13,145 bases of DNA from Anaerolineae bacterium (GCA_020848855.1 JADLHH010000091.1:1-13145); one strand, 5' to 3'; shown: positions 6,250 through 13,131, numbered from the stretch's first letter. Notes: generated from the letters alone by a model not told the origin. Numbers and translations are program-made.

Positions 6250-7461
6250 TTACCGCACGTTAAACGTACACGACCCGGTTTCTTCGGGGATACTCGTGCC
6301 GGGACCGAAGCTCTGCGCGCCGTCGCTGATCGCCGTTGACCAGGTGAGGCGGTAGGTGATGGTGTGCGGACCCGACGCCAGCGGCTCGGTGCGCACGTAC
6401 CAGTCGACCATGTACTGCCCGCCCGACTGCCGGATACTGCCCTGGAACTGGCGGTAATCGAGCGTCTCGCCGTCAAGCGTGACGGTGTAGGTGGCGGCGT
6501 CCAGATGATCGAGAATCTGCTGGCGCGTCGCCGCGAACCAGATCCAGAACACGTCGACGGTCGAGCCGGCGGCGAGGTTGGTTGGCGGCGGCGAGCCGAA
6601 GCTGCGGTCGTCGCAGTAGGCGAGCACATCCGCGCCCTGCTGCGTCGAGATGCTGCCGGGCACGGGCGAGAGCGTTGGCTGGGGCGAGACAATCGGACCG
6701 CCGGTAGGACCGCCAAGCGGCAGATCGCTGGTCGGCTGCGCGCCCGACTGCGTGGTCACCTGCGGGATCAAGCCGCCGCCTGCCAGCGCCGTCGCCGTCT
6801 GGTTGATCGCTTCGAGGTTGGGGAGCTGCAATCCCTCGACCGTCGCGGCGTTGGCGTTCTCCTGCACCGGTGTCGGCGTCGCGCCTTCGGCAATCGAGCG
6901 CGGCGGCGTCGGCGTGATCGTCCCGCCGCCGAACAGCGCCGTCGGCAGTGTCGTGCCGAGCGCCATCGCCGTCAGGTCGGGCGAGGAGGTCAGCGTTGGG
7001 AAGGGCGTCGCCGTCGGCTGGATGCGGATCAGGTTCGCCAGAACCCAGCCTTCGCTGCCGTCTTCCATGCGAATGTTGAGCCACGTGCCGTCGTTGTTGC
7101 GACCGAGGATTTCGACGCGCGTCGCCGGGCGCAGCGCGACGATTGCCCCGAAGCTGACGCCGGGACCTTCACGCACGTTGATCGACTGCAGCGAATTGAC
7201 GCTGCCGGTGATCGGCGGGGTGGCGGTGGGCATCGGCGTATCCGACGGCGTGGGCGGGATAACGGTCTCGGACGGCGTGAACGTCGCCGATGGCAGCGGC
7301 GTGCGCGAGGGGATCGGTGTGGCGGTGAAGCGCGGCGTTCGGCTGACGTTCGGCGCGAGCGTCAGGGTCGGCGGCACGTCTTCCGAGTTGGCATCGGTCG
7401 AGCAGCTTGTCAGCAGCAGCAGACCGAGAAGAATGACGTGAAAAAAGAGTCCCTTTTTCAT
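6250..7461 (-). CDS. Thr/Pro-rich SH3-domain lipoprotein
   Basis: 403 residues from the ATG at 7461. An alternative ATG at 7476 is possible, but the chosen start gives a textbook lipoprotein signal: KK, a hydrophobic core, then LLTSC with the lipidated Cys20. Residues 30-85 are a Pro/Thr/Ser-rich spacer and 86-147 a bacterial SH3 domain (SINVREGPGVSFGAIVAL, then GWVLANLIRIQ). Residues 148-275 are another low-complexity Pro/Thr/Gly spacer. Residues 276-403 form a globular domain with an Ig-like beta pattern (STVDVFWIWFAA, YTVTLDGETL, PHTITYRLTW) and single cysteines at 283 and 398 that could form a disulfide. I do not recognise that last domain. The protein should be tethered outside the membrane, spanning the wall. 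It diverges from the MFS transporter gene and has its own promoter. Confidence 0.87.
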   Translation of the reverse strand: MKKGLFFHVILLGLLLLTSCSTDANSEDVPPTLTLAPNVSRTPRFTATPIPSRTPLPSATFTPSETVIPPTPSDTPMPTATPPITGSVNSLQSINVREGPGVSFGAIVALRPATRVEILGRNNDGTWLNIRMEDGSEGWVLANLIRIQPTATPFPTLTSSPDLTAMALGTTLPTALFGGGTITPTPPRSIAEGATPTPVQENANAATVEGLQLPNLEAINQTATALAGGGLIPQVTTQSGAQPTSDLPLGGPTGGPIVSPQPTLSPVPGSISTQQGADVLAYCDDRSFGSPPPTNLAAGSTVDVFWIWFAATRQQILDHLDAATYTVTLDGETLDYRQFQGSIRQSGGQYMVDWYVRTEPLASGPHTITYRLTWSTAISDGAQSFGPGTSIPEETGSCTFNVR

Positions 7462-7502
7462 AGGCTTCTTGTGCATACAGCCGAATAGTCTACGCAGATG
7501 CC

Positions 7503-7531
7503 AGCATAGCAACAAACGGCGCAACGCGCAA
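7503..7531 (-). promoter_or_regulatory. Sigma70-type promoter of the SH3 lipoprotein gene
   Basis: On the minus strand, TTGCGC (7526-7531) and TATGCT (7503-7508) are separated by exactly 17 bases. Transcription would start near 7496, about 35 bases before the ATG at 7461. An overlapping alternative pair, TTGTTG and TAGACT, also has a 17-base spacer. Confidence 0.5.
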
Positions 7532-7584
7532 AATTGATCGGTTTGGAGGCGGGGTGAGGTGACTCATCGGCTTCACAGGGACGG

Positions 7585-7599
7585 CGAAGCGCGGCTTCG
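7585..7599. promoter_or_regulatory. Short perfect inverted repeat upstream of the MFS promoter
   Basis: CGAAGC, GCG, GCTTCG: a 6-base perfect stem 9 bases upstream of the -35 of the MFS gene. It could be an operator, or chance in GC-rich DNA. Confidence 0.25.
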
Positions 7600-7608
7600 T
7601 ACTGGGGA

Positions 7609-7637
7609 TTGCTGGTCTGTTGTGACCCACGTAGAAT
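7609..7637 (+). promoter_or_regulatory. Sigma70-type promoter of the MFS transporter gene
   Basis: TTGCTG (7609-7614) and TAGAAT (7632-7637) with a 17-base spacer. The predicted start near 7644 gives a leader of about 24 bases before the ATG at 7668. Confidence 0.55.
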
Positions 7638-7667
7638 CGTTGTGGCTGAACCACAGACAGGCTCATC

Positions 7668-8987
7668 ATGGCGCGCGTGCAAGCACCGGCTCTGACCCCG
7701 GCAGTTCGTGAAAAAATCTATCGCCGCAATTTCGTCTTTTTTCTGATCGACAACGTCCTGTTCAGCGTGGCGTTGAGCATTATCAGCTCGACGACCGTCG
7801 TCCCGGATTTCGTCCGGCGGCTGACCGACTCGGAAATCCTGATCGGGCTGTCCGGCAGCCTGTTCATGGTCGGCTTTACGCTGCCGCAGTTGTTCATCGC
7901 CCACTTCATCGTCCGGCACGAGCGCAAAAAGTGGTGGTTCGTCGGACCGAACATCCCGGTGCGCTTCGTGATCCTGATCTTCGCCGGGATTACGGCGTGG
8001 CTTGGTGGTGATCATCTGGAACTTGTGCTGGTGGTGTTCTTCATCTGCTACAGCATCGCTGCGTTCGGCGACGGGCTGGTCGGCGTGCCGTGGGCAGACC
8101 TGGCAGGAACCAGTCTCGACAACCGCTGGCGGGCGCGCATGTTCGGTCTCACGTCCGCCGTGACCGGCGTGCTGATGCTGTTGATCGCGCCGCTGATCGG
8201 AAGTGTGCTGGGCAACCCGGAACTGCCGTTCCCGAACAACTATGCGGTGCTGTTCGGCGCGGCGGGCGTGGTGTTCGTCATTTCGATTCTGCCCGGTCTG
8301 TTCTTTCACGAACTCCCCGGTGGCAAAGCCGTCGAGAAACGCCCGTCGTTGGGCGAATTTCTGCCGCAGTTGGGGCACCTGCTGCGCGACGACGTGCCGT
8401 TCCGGTCGTTCATCGTCCTGCGCATCTTCACCAGCCTGTTTCTGATGGCTGCGCCGTTCTACGTGGGCTACGCGACGGTCGAGCTGGGGCTTTCGAGCGA
8501 TGTGGCGGTTCCGGCGCTGCTGGCGATGCAGACGCTCGGCACGGTCGGCGGGGCGCTGGTGTATACCTGGCTGGGCGCGCGCAGCAACCTGACGTACATG
8601 CGGCTAGCGCTGAGCAGCGCCGTTCTGCTGCCGATCTGCGCCGTGCTGGCGGGAGTGGTTGGACCGCTGCCGCTGTACGCCGGCTTTCTGCTGTCCGGGC
8701 TGGCAGCCAGCGGGAACCTGATGTCGAGCTACCTGAATTGGATCGTGGGCTACGCCAGCCCCGACCAGCGCCCGATCTACGTGGGGCTGTCGAATACGGT
8801 GGCAGCCGTGATCTCGTTCGTCGCGCCGATCATCGGCGGGGTGATCGCGCAGTCGTTCGGCTACCAGCCGTTGTTTTTGGTCTCGCTGGTGATGGCGGTG
8901 GGGGCGCTGGTGGTGACGCTTCGCAACCTGCGCGAAACGCCCGCCGAGCAGCCTCCCGAAGTCGCCGTCGATTCGATCCCCGCGTGA
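7668..8987 (+). CDS. Major facilitator superfamily (MFS) transporter
   Basis: 439 residues with about 12 hydrophobic segments split by a charged central loop (about 213-245), the standard MFS two-bundle layout. The N-half includes segments near 21-42, 57-80, 95-114, 118-138, 161-182 and 191-212; the C-half near 245-270, 278-300, 310-332, 334-358, 370-394 and 400-418. The loop after segment 2 has RHERKKWW, a basic stretch where the family motif lies. 'GVPWADLAGTSLDNRWRARMFG' (139-160) is typical of the loop between segments 4 and 5. The C-terminal tail (420-439) is soluble and acidic. The substrate cannot be told. It is the only plus-strand gene of the window and appears to be a single-gene unit; AGG lies about 9 bases before the ATG. 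It converges on the CHRD genes, with a palindrome composite between. Confidence 0.92.
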   Translation: MARVQAPALTPAVREKIYRRNFVFFLIDNVLFSVALSIISSTTVVPDFVRRLTDSEILIGLSGSLFMVGFTLPQLFIAHFIVRHERKKWWFVGPNIPVRFVILIFAGITAWLGGDHLELVLVVFFICYSIAAFGDGLVGVPWADLAGTSLDNRWRARMFGLTSAVTGVLMLLIAPLIGSVLGNPELPFPNNYAVLFGAAGVVFVISILPGLFFHELPGGKAVEKRPSLGEFLPQLGHLLRDDVPFRSFIVLRIFTSLFLMAAPFYVGYATVELGLSSDVAVPALLAMQTLGTVGGALVYTWLGARSNLTYMRLALSSAVLLPICAVLAGVVGPLPLYAGFLLSGLAASGNLMSSYLNWIVGYASPDQRPIYVGLSNTVAAVISFVAPIIGGVIAQSFGYQPLFLVSLVMAVGALVVTLRNLRETPAEQPPEVAVDSIPA

Positions 8988-8995
8988 GCTTTGGG

Positions 8996-9072
8996 GTGTA
9001 GGGGCGCACGGCTGTGCGCCCCCAGTAGGCAGGTGAGGCATAAGCAACCACCGGCTGCACGCGCCCCTACAC
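8996..9072. repeat. GTAGGGGC composite palindrome, copy 4 (nested)
   Basis: Outer arms GTGTAGGGGCGC (8996-9007) and GCGCCCCTACAC (9061-9072) are perfectly complementary over 12 bases. Inside the left half is a hairpin GGGGCGCAC-GGCT-GTGCGCCCC (9001-9022), a 9-base perfect stem with a 4-base loop. The outer left arm and the inner hairpin share bases, so the two folds exclude each other. It fills the gap between the converging MFS and CHRD genes and could end transcription from both sides. Confidence 0.85.
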
Positions 9073-9097
9073 CTGCATTACGCTGACGTGCGGCGGG

Positions 9098-9835
9098 TTA
9101 GCCGTTCGCGGCTTCCGGCGTCACTTCGCTCAAGCCGAGATCGCTCGGCGTGGTGTCGCCCCAGTCGAGCAACTGCGCTCGCGTCGCGCCATCCGGGAAG
9201 TCGGACGTGTGGATGTTGACGTAGTAGTTGGACGGATTGGCGGCGATGTCTTCCAGCAGGTCATAGCGGTCGAACATGAAGAAGCATTCGGACGCCGTTC
9301 CGCTGGCATCCGGCGCGGTCTGGAACGGCACGACCACGTCGCCGGATTCACCCACCGGCGCGTTATGGATATGCATGGCATCCGCCGGCAGCGTGATGTT
9401 GGTGACCGCCACCTCGTAGCAGATCTCGGCGGTGGTCGGGTTGACGCTCACGAACGCCACGCCGAAGCTGTCGCCATCACCGGGACCGGGCACTTCCGTC
9501 GCGCCGCTGAACCACCCGAACAGGCATTTGACATCGGTCGGCTGCGTGCCGGTCAAGTTCATCTCGCTGGTGGCTTCCAGCAGCGGCTCTTCGGTCATCA
9601 TGCCGGAATCGGCTGGCGCTTCGGGGGTGGCGATGCCCAGTTCCGCCATCATCTGGTCGCGCAGAGCGACGCCCAACCCCTGCGGGCACGCGCCACCGGT
9701 CAGTTGAAGTGGCGCAATTTCCGGCGCGGGGGTCACGGTCGTCTGGGTGTCCTGTGCCAGCACGCCGGAGACGCCCACCGCCAGTAACAGGGCAGCAGCG
9801 GTAGTCAGCCGCCGAATAGTCGAGTGCAAACGCAT
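9098..9835 (-). CDS. Secreted CHRD-domain protein (paralogue A)
   Basis: 245 residues. A Sec signal peptide (RR, then a hydrophobic core, cleavage probably after VLA at 25-27) is followed by a short region with 'GGACPQGLG...DQMM' (48-63), a low-complexity acidic linker (70-100), and a CHRD domain (about 104-222). The CHRD marks are clear: an FVSVNP strand, 'ITLPADAMHIHNAPVGESGDVVVPF' positions 147-171, and YYVNIHTSDFPDGATRAQL (204-222). Four cysteines (50, 104, 139, 184) all have counterparts in the neighbouring paralogue. CHRD domains are named after chordin; their bacterial function is not established, and the protein should be outside the membrane. AGGAG lies 6 bases before the ATG. It is second in the tandem, 90 bases after paralogue B, with a terminator-like hairpin between them. 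Confidence 0.93.
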   Translation of the reverse strand: MRLHSTIRRLTTAAALLLAVGVSGVLAQDTQTTVTPAPEIAPLQLTGGACPQGLGVALRDQMMAELGIATPEAPADSGMMTEEPLLEATSEMNLTGTQPTDVKCLFGWFSGATEVPGPGDGDSFGVAFVSVNPTTAEICYEVAVTNITLPADAMHIHNAPVGESGDVVVPFQTAPDASGTASECFFMFDRYDLLEDIAANPSNYYVNIHTSDFPDGATRAQLLDWGDTTPSDLGLSEVTPEAANG

Positions 9836-9869
9836 CAGTTTCTCCTCAATCCTGGTTTATGCAAAACAC

Positions 9870-9912
9870 GCGAACCCACAGGACGGCGGTAGCTTTCGCC
9901 CTGTGGGTTCGC
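9870..9912 (-). terminator. Terminator-like hairpin between the two CHRD genes
   Basis: Perfect 13-base stem, GCGAACCCACAGG (9870-9882) and its complement (9900-9912), around a 17-base loop. On the minus strand the stem is followed by GTGTTTTGC, a short T-rich tract, so it can act as a partial terminator, lowering expression of the second gene, or as a processing hairpin. The arm sequence resembles the GCGAACCCAC arm of the palindrome at 13080. Confidence 0.55.
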
Positions 9913-9925
9913 AGGGGCGTTTGAG

Positions 9926-10693
9926 TTATCCCTGCGCCCCGGCTTCGGGGGTCATCTCGCCCACTTCCATGCCGACGCCGGTTCCGGGCATCGCGGCGAT
10001 GTTGTACTCGCTCAACTGCGCGCGAATCGCGCCATTCGGGAAGTCGGTCGTATGAATGTTGACGTAGTAGCCTGCCGGCGTGAAGGCGATGGCGTCCGCC
10101 AGCCCCTCGACTTCGGCATTGACGCAGCCCGACGCCTTACCGTCGGCGTCCGGCGCGGTGGAGAACGGCACGACCACGTCACCGCTCAGCCCGGCAGAAT
10201 TCACATGGATGTGCATGGCGTCCGCCGGCAGGGTGATGCTGGCGACCGCCACGTCGTAGCAGATATCGCCGCTTTCCGGGTCGACGCTCACGAAGGCGAA
10301 GCCCCAGCCGTCGTTGTCGCCGGGACCGGGGACTTCCGCCGCGCCGGTGAACCAGCCGAACAGACATTTGACGCCGGTCGTACCGGTCATGCTCGCGTCT
10401 TCCGTCGGCTGGAACATGGACTGATCGGTGTCAGTCGTACCGGTATCGCCGGTCGTACCCGGCTGCGCTTCTTCCGTGCCGCCCATTCCGGTCGTCACCA
10501 TCATCTGGTCGAAGGCGCGCTGTGCCGAGCCTTCGGGGCAAGCACCTTCCCGCATCAGCATGTTGGACATCATCAGCGAGTCGGTTGTCGGCTCGGCGGT
10601 GACATCCTGCGCCGCCGCTGCCGAAACGCCCGCGATCAGGGCGAAGACGCAGGCGGTGAGTGCGACGAATCGAACACTCCTGGACAAATGCAT
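9926..10693 (-). CDS. Secreted CHRD-domain protein (paralogue B)
   Basis: 255 residues, with the same plan as paralogue A. A signal peptide (R-rich start, hydrophobic core to about 24, cleavage near AAAAQ at 25-29) is followed by 'EGACPEGSAQRAFDQMM' (49-65), a Gly/Thr/Asp-rich linker (70-107), and a CHRD domain (about 110-227) with ITLPADAMHIHVNSAG (152-167) and YYVNIHTTDFPNGAIRAQL (209-227). Cysteines 52, 110, 145 and 190 match those of paralogue A; a fifth (15) lies in the signal. The VKCLFGWF-x-GA-x-EVPGPGD entry is nearly identical in both, while the linkers have diverged, consistent with an old tandem duplication under structural constraint. Both end in a TPEA-type tail. AGGAG lies 8 bases before the ATG. 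It is the first gene of the pair; function is not established. Confidence 0.93.
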   Translation of the reverse strand: MHLSRSVRFVALTACVFALIAGVSAAAAQDVTAEPTTDSLMMSNMLMREGACPEGSAQRAFDQMMVTTGMGGTEEAQPGTTGDTGTTDTDQSMFQPTEDASMTGTTGVKCLFGWFTGAAEVPGPGDNDGWGFAFVSVDPESGDICYDVAVASITLPADAMHIHVNSAGLSGDVVVPFSTAPDADGKASGCVNAEVEGLADAIAFTPAGYYVNIHTTDFPNGAIRAQLSEYNIAAMPGTGVGMEVGEMTPEAGAQG

Positions 10694-10799
10694 GGTGCTT
10701 TCTCCTAACGATACAGGGTCAATTTAACGGAACGCGCGTGAATGAGTTGGCTTGCCGGGGTGGATGGAGCGCCTGGACAGGGAACGTCCGCTAGGTGCT

Positions 10800-10845
10800 A
10801 TTGTATCGCAGGAGGCGGGAAATTAAATTAGAAATTAAGTAAAGA
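10800..10845 (-). promoter_or_regulatory. Possible promoter of the CHRD pair
   Basis: TACAAT on the minus strand (10800-10805) is a good -10, in the context GATACAATAG. Upstream (10820-10845) is a strikingly AT-rich run of TTAATTT-like stretches in otherwise GC-rich DNA, suitable as an UP element. The -35 is poor (TTTAAT at 16 bases). The leader would be about 100 bases. Confidence 0.4.
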
Positions 10846-10863
10846 ATCGGGCGCAGGCGAAAC

Positions 10864-10899
10864 AAAACGCCCTGTGACATCGATCCACAGGGTGTTTGA
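10864..10899 (-). terminator. Intrinsic terminator of the metal ATPase gene
   Basis: A stem of about 12 bases: CACCCTGTG and its partner CACAGGGCG read on the minus strand, with one G-U pair, around a 9-base loop (10878-10886). On the minus strand it is followed by GTTTTGTTT. It lies about 20 bases past the ATPase stop at 10920. The other strand also has a T-run, so it could work in both directions. Confidence 0.75.
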
Positions 10900-10919
10900 G
10901 AATGGAAAAACGGGAAGCG

Positions 10920-12929
10920 CTACGCCTGCTTTTTCGCCCGCCGCCGCTGTATTTCGGGGATCAGCAGCAGCGCGATCAAGCCGTTCATCACCACGATCAC
11001 CGTGCTGCCTTCGTGACCGAGCACGCCGAGCGGCAGCGGCAGGTTGATGATGAACGCGCTCAGGATCAGCACGACGATCACGCCGATGGCGAAGGTCAGG
11101 TTCTGCCAGACGACCCGCCTTGCTTTCTTGCTCAGGTTGATGGCGAACGGGATCAGTTCGAGCCGGTCGCCCATCAGCACCAGGTCGGCGGTTTCCATCG
11201 CCACGTCGGTCCCGGCAGCGCCCATCGCGATACCGATTGCCGCCGTCGCCAGCGCCGGGGCGTCGTTGACGCCGTCGCCGACCATCGCCACCGCTCCAAC
11301 TTCGCTCTCGATCTGCCTGACCGCCGTCACCTTGTCTTCCGGCATCAGGCTGGCGTGAACCCGGTCGATGCCCAACTGCCCGGCGATATTGCGCGCCACG
11401 CGCTCGTTGTCGCCGGTGAGCATGGCGACGGTGATGCCCATGCCGTGCAGTTGTTCGACAATCGCCTTCGCTTCCGGGCGGATAGCGTCCGCCACCGCGA
11501 TGATGCCCATCCAGTCGGTGTTCAGTTCGCGCCCTTCGCACGCGCCGCAGCCTTCGCACTGCCCCTGCCGCACCACGCCGACGACCGTTTTGCCCTCGGC
11601 TTCCAGCGCCATGTATTTGTCCACCAGATGCTCCGGCATCGGATTCTGCTGCTCCAGATAGGCGATGCTGCCGAGATGCACTTCGCGCTCGTCCACCTTC
11701 GATTCGATGCCGCGTCCGGGCAGCGCCGCGAACTCAGTCACCGCCGGGATCGGCAGTTGGCGCTCGTGGGCGGCGTTGAGGATCGCCGTCGCCAGCGGGT
11801 GTTCGGAGCGGCTTTCGACGGCGGCGGCGACTGAAAGCAGCTCGTCATCGCACAATTCGCAGCACGAAAGCACCTCGGTCACGACCGGCTTGCCCTGCGT
11901 GAGCGTGCCGGTCTTATCGAAGGCGACTGCCTTGATGCCTGCCAGCGCTTCGAGGTATGCGCCGCCCTTGAACAGCACGCCGCTGCGCGCCGCCGACGCA
12001 ATCGCCGAGATGAACGCGGCGGGCGTGCTGATCACCAGCGCGCACGGCGAGGCGACGGTCATCAGCACCATCGCCCGGTAGAAGTTGCTGGCGAAATCGG
12101 TCAAGCCGAGCGCGGGCGGGATGATGATGAACAGGATCACGCCGGCGATGATCAGTGTGGCGTAGTACTGCTCGAAGGTTTCGAGGAAGCGCTCGGTCGG
12201 TGCTTTGCTGTCCTGCGCCTCTTCGACCATCTTGATAATGCGCGCCAGCACGGTATCGCTGGCAGGCTGCAGGGCTTCCACGTCGAGCGCGCCCTGCCCG
12301 TTGAGCGTCCCGGCGAACACGCGGTCGCCGGGGAGTTTCTCGACCGGCATCGACTCGCCGGTGATCGGCGCCTGATCGACCGCCGAGCGCCCGTCGCGGA
12401 CGATGCCGTCCACCGGGATGCGCTCGCCCGGCTGAATCAGCACAATATCGCCGACGCGGATCGCCTCGATTTTGATCGCCTGTACGTCCGCGCCGCGCCG
12501 GACTTTCGCATCGGACGGGTACAGCTTGAGCAGACCGCGAATCGCCTGACGGCTGCGCCCGATGGCGTAGTCCTGCAGCACGTTGCTGAGCGAGAACAGG
12601 AACAGCAGCAGCGCGCCGTCGCGCCACTCGCCGACGATTGCTGCGCCCAGCGCCGCCAGGATCATCAGCATGTCCACATCCAGCCGGCGATGACGCAGAC
12701 TTTCGAGCGCGCCGAGCAAGCCGAACGTACCGCCTGTGACAAAAGCTGTCACACCGAGCAGCGCGATCACGATCTCCGGCGCGCCGGCATTGTCGGCGAC
12801 GATGCTCAACAGGATCGCCGCGAGGGTGACGACCACGAAGCGCGGCTCCAGCCACGCCTGCGTGAGCCAGTGCGGGCGTTCGCGCCGGGGGGTATCTTTC
12901 GGTTCACGGATATCGACGAGTGTCGCCAT
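10920..12929 (-). CDS. P1B-4-type heavy-metal efflux ATPase (Co/Fe/Ni/Zn class)
   Basis: 669 residues, with all P-type ATPase motifs: TGES (190-193), the metal-site SPC in the membrane (294-296), phosphorylated D338-KTGT, SEHPLA (375-380), TGDN (505-508) and GDGVND (551-556). SPC together with HEGST (639-643) in the last membrane segments marks subgroup P1B-4, exporters usually of cobalt or iron(II), sometimes nickel or zinc. The exact metal is an inference. There is no N-terminal metal-binding domain, normal for this subgroup. Unusual are two cysteine clusters in the nucleotide-binding domain: CC-EL-C (356-360) and CxxCxxC (458-464). The protein sits in the cytoplasmic membrane. Start ATG at 12929 has only a weak GGGA ribosome site. 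Promoter, possible operator and terminator are recognisable, so this is a single-gene unit; no linked regulator is in the window. Confidence 0.95.
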   Translation of the reverse strand: MATLVDIREPKDTPRRERPHWLTQAWLEPRFVVVTLAAILLSIVADNAGAPEIVIALLGVTAFVTGGTFGLLGALESLRHRRLDVDMLMILAALGAAIVGEWRDGALLLFLFSLSNVLQDYAIGRSRQAIRGLLKLYPSDAKVRRGADVQAIKIEAIRVGDIVLIQPGERIPVDGIVRDGRSAVDQAPITGESMPVEKLPGDRVFAGTLNGQGALDVEALQPASDTVLARIIKMVEEAQDSKAPTERFLETFEQYYATLIIAGVILFIIIPPALGLTDFASNFYRAMVLMTVASPCALVISTPAAFISAIASAARSGVLFKGGAYLEALAGIKAVAFDKTGTLTQGKPVVTEVLSCCELCDDELLSVAAAVESRSEHPLATAILNAAHERQLPIPAVTEFAALPGRGIESKVDEREVHLGSIAYLEQQNPMPEHLVDKYMALEAEGKTVVGVVRQGQCEGCGACEGRELNTDWMGIIAVADAIRPEAKAIVEQLHGMGITVAMLTGDNERVARNIAGQLGIDRVHASLMPEDKVTAVRQIESEVGAVAMVGDGVNDAPALATAAIGIAMGAAGTDVAMETADLVLMGDRLELIPFAINLSKKARRVVWQNLTFAIGVIVVLILSAFIINLPLPLGVLGHEGSTVIVVMNGLIALLLIPEIQRRRAKKQA

Positions 12930-12957
12930 TCTTACAATCCCGAAATTTACATTTCCG

Positions 12958-12989
12958 AATACGACTACTTGTATTTTAACTCAAGTTAA
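12958..12989. promoter_or_regulatory. Candidate operator of the metal ATPase gene
   Basis: Two adjacent palindromes overlap the promoter. One is TTAACT-CA-AGTTAA (12976-12989), perfect with a 2-base centre, covering the -10 and part of the spacer. The other is an imperfect 18-base palindrome with outer arms AATAC and GTATT (12958-12975), covering the start site. Placement fits a repressor released by metal (ArsR-, Fur- or DtxR-like); the family cannot be told from the sequence. Confidence 0.5.
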
Positions 12990-13001
12990 CTCGACGATCA
13001 A
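12973..13001 (-). promoter_or_regulatory. Sigma70-type promoter of the metal ATPase gene
   Basis: On the minus strand TTGATC (12996-13001) and TAAAAT (12973-12978) are separated by exactly 17 bases. The start near 12966 gives a leader of about 37 bases. Confidence 0.65.
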
Positions 13002-13071
13002 CTGTGATTGGTCATAGCTCAGGGTCATCGCATCAAATTTCACACAGGGTTTCCAATGGTTCACAACGCTC

Positions 13072-13131
13072 TTGTAGGGGCGAACCCACGTGTTCGCCCG
13101 CTGGGGCAGACACACAGGTCTGCCCCTACAA
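13072..13131. repeat. GTAGGGGC composite palindrome, copy 5 (two hairpins inside an outer stem)
   Basis: Outer arms TTGTAGGGGC (13072-13081) and GCCCCTACAA (13122-13131) pair perfectly. Inside are two hairpins: GGGCGAAC/GTTCGCCC (13078-13099) and GGGGCAGAC/GTCTGCCCC (13103-13126). Each reuses bases of the outer arms, so alternative folds compete. It lies upstream of the ATPase promoter. Confidence 0.88.

Noticed and set aside
6364..7488. 374-codon plus-strand frame opposite the lipoprotein gene
   Set aside because: Extremely Arg-rich with no protein-like pattern; the minus strand has a lipobox and SH3 domain.
7462..7524. Upstream start at 7524 for the lipoprotein
   Set aside because: It would overlap the promoter and bury the lipoprotein signal; the ATG at 7461 gives a proper signal with lipobox at Cys20.
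7458..8378. 306-codon minus-strand frame opposite the MFS gene
   Set aside because: Shadow rich in Arg, Gln and His; the plus strand encodes an evident 12-segment transporter with its own promoter.
10896..11834. 312-codon plus-strand frame opposite the ATPase gene
   Set aside because: His/Arg/Asp-rich shadow; all P-type ATPase motifs lie on the minus strand.
5519..13069. Shared 11-base string GTTCACAACGC at 5519-5529 and 13059-13069, each near a palindrome
   Set aside because: Orientation and distance relative to the palindromes differ, so it does not extend the repeat unit; may be chance.
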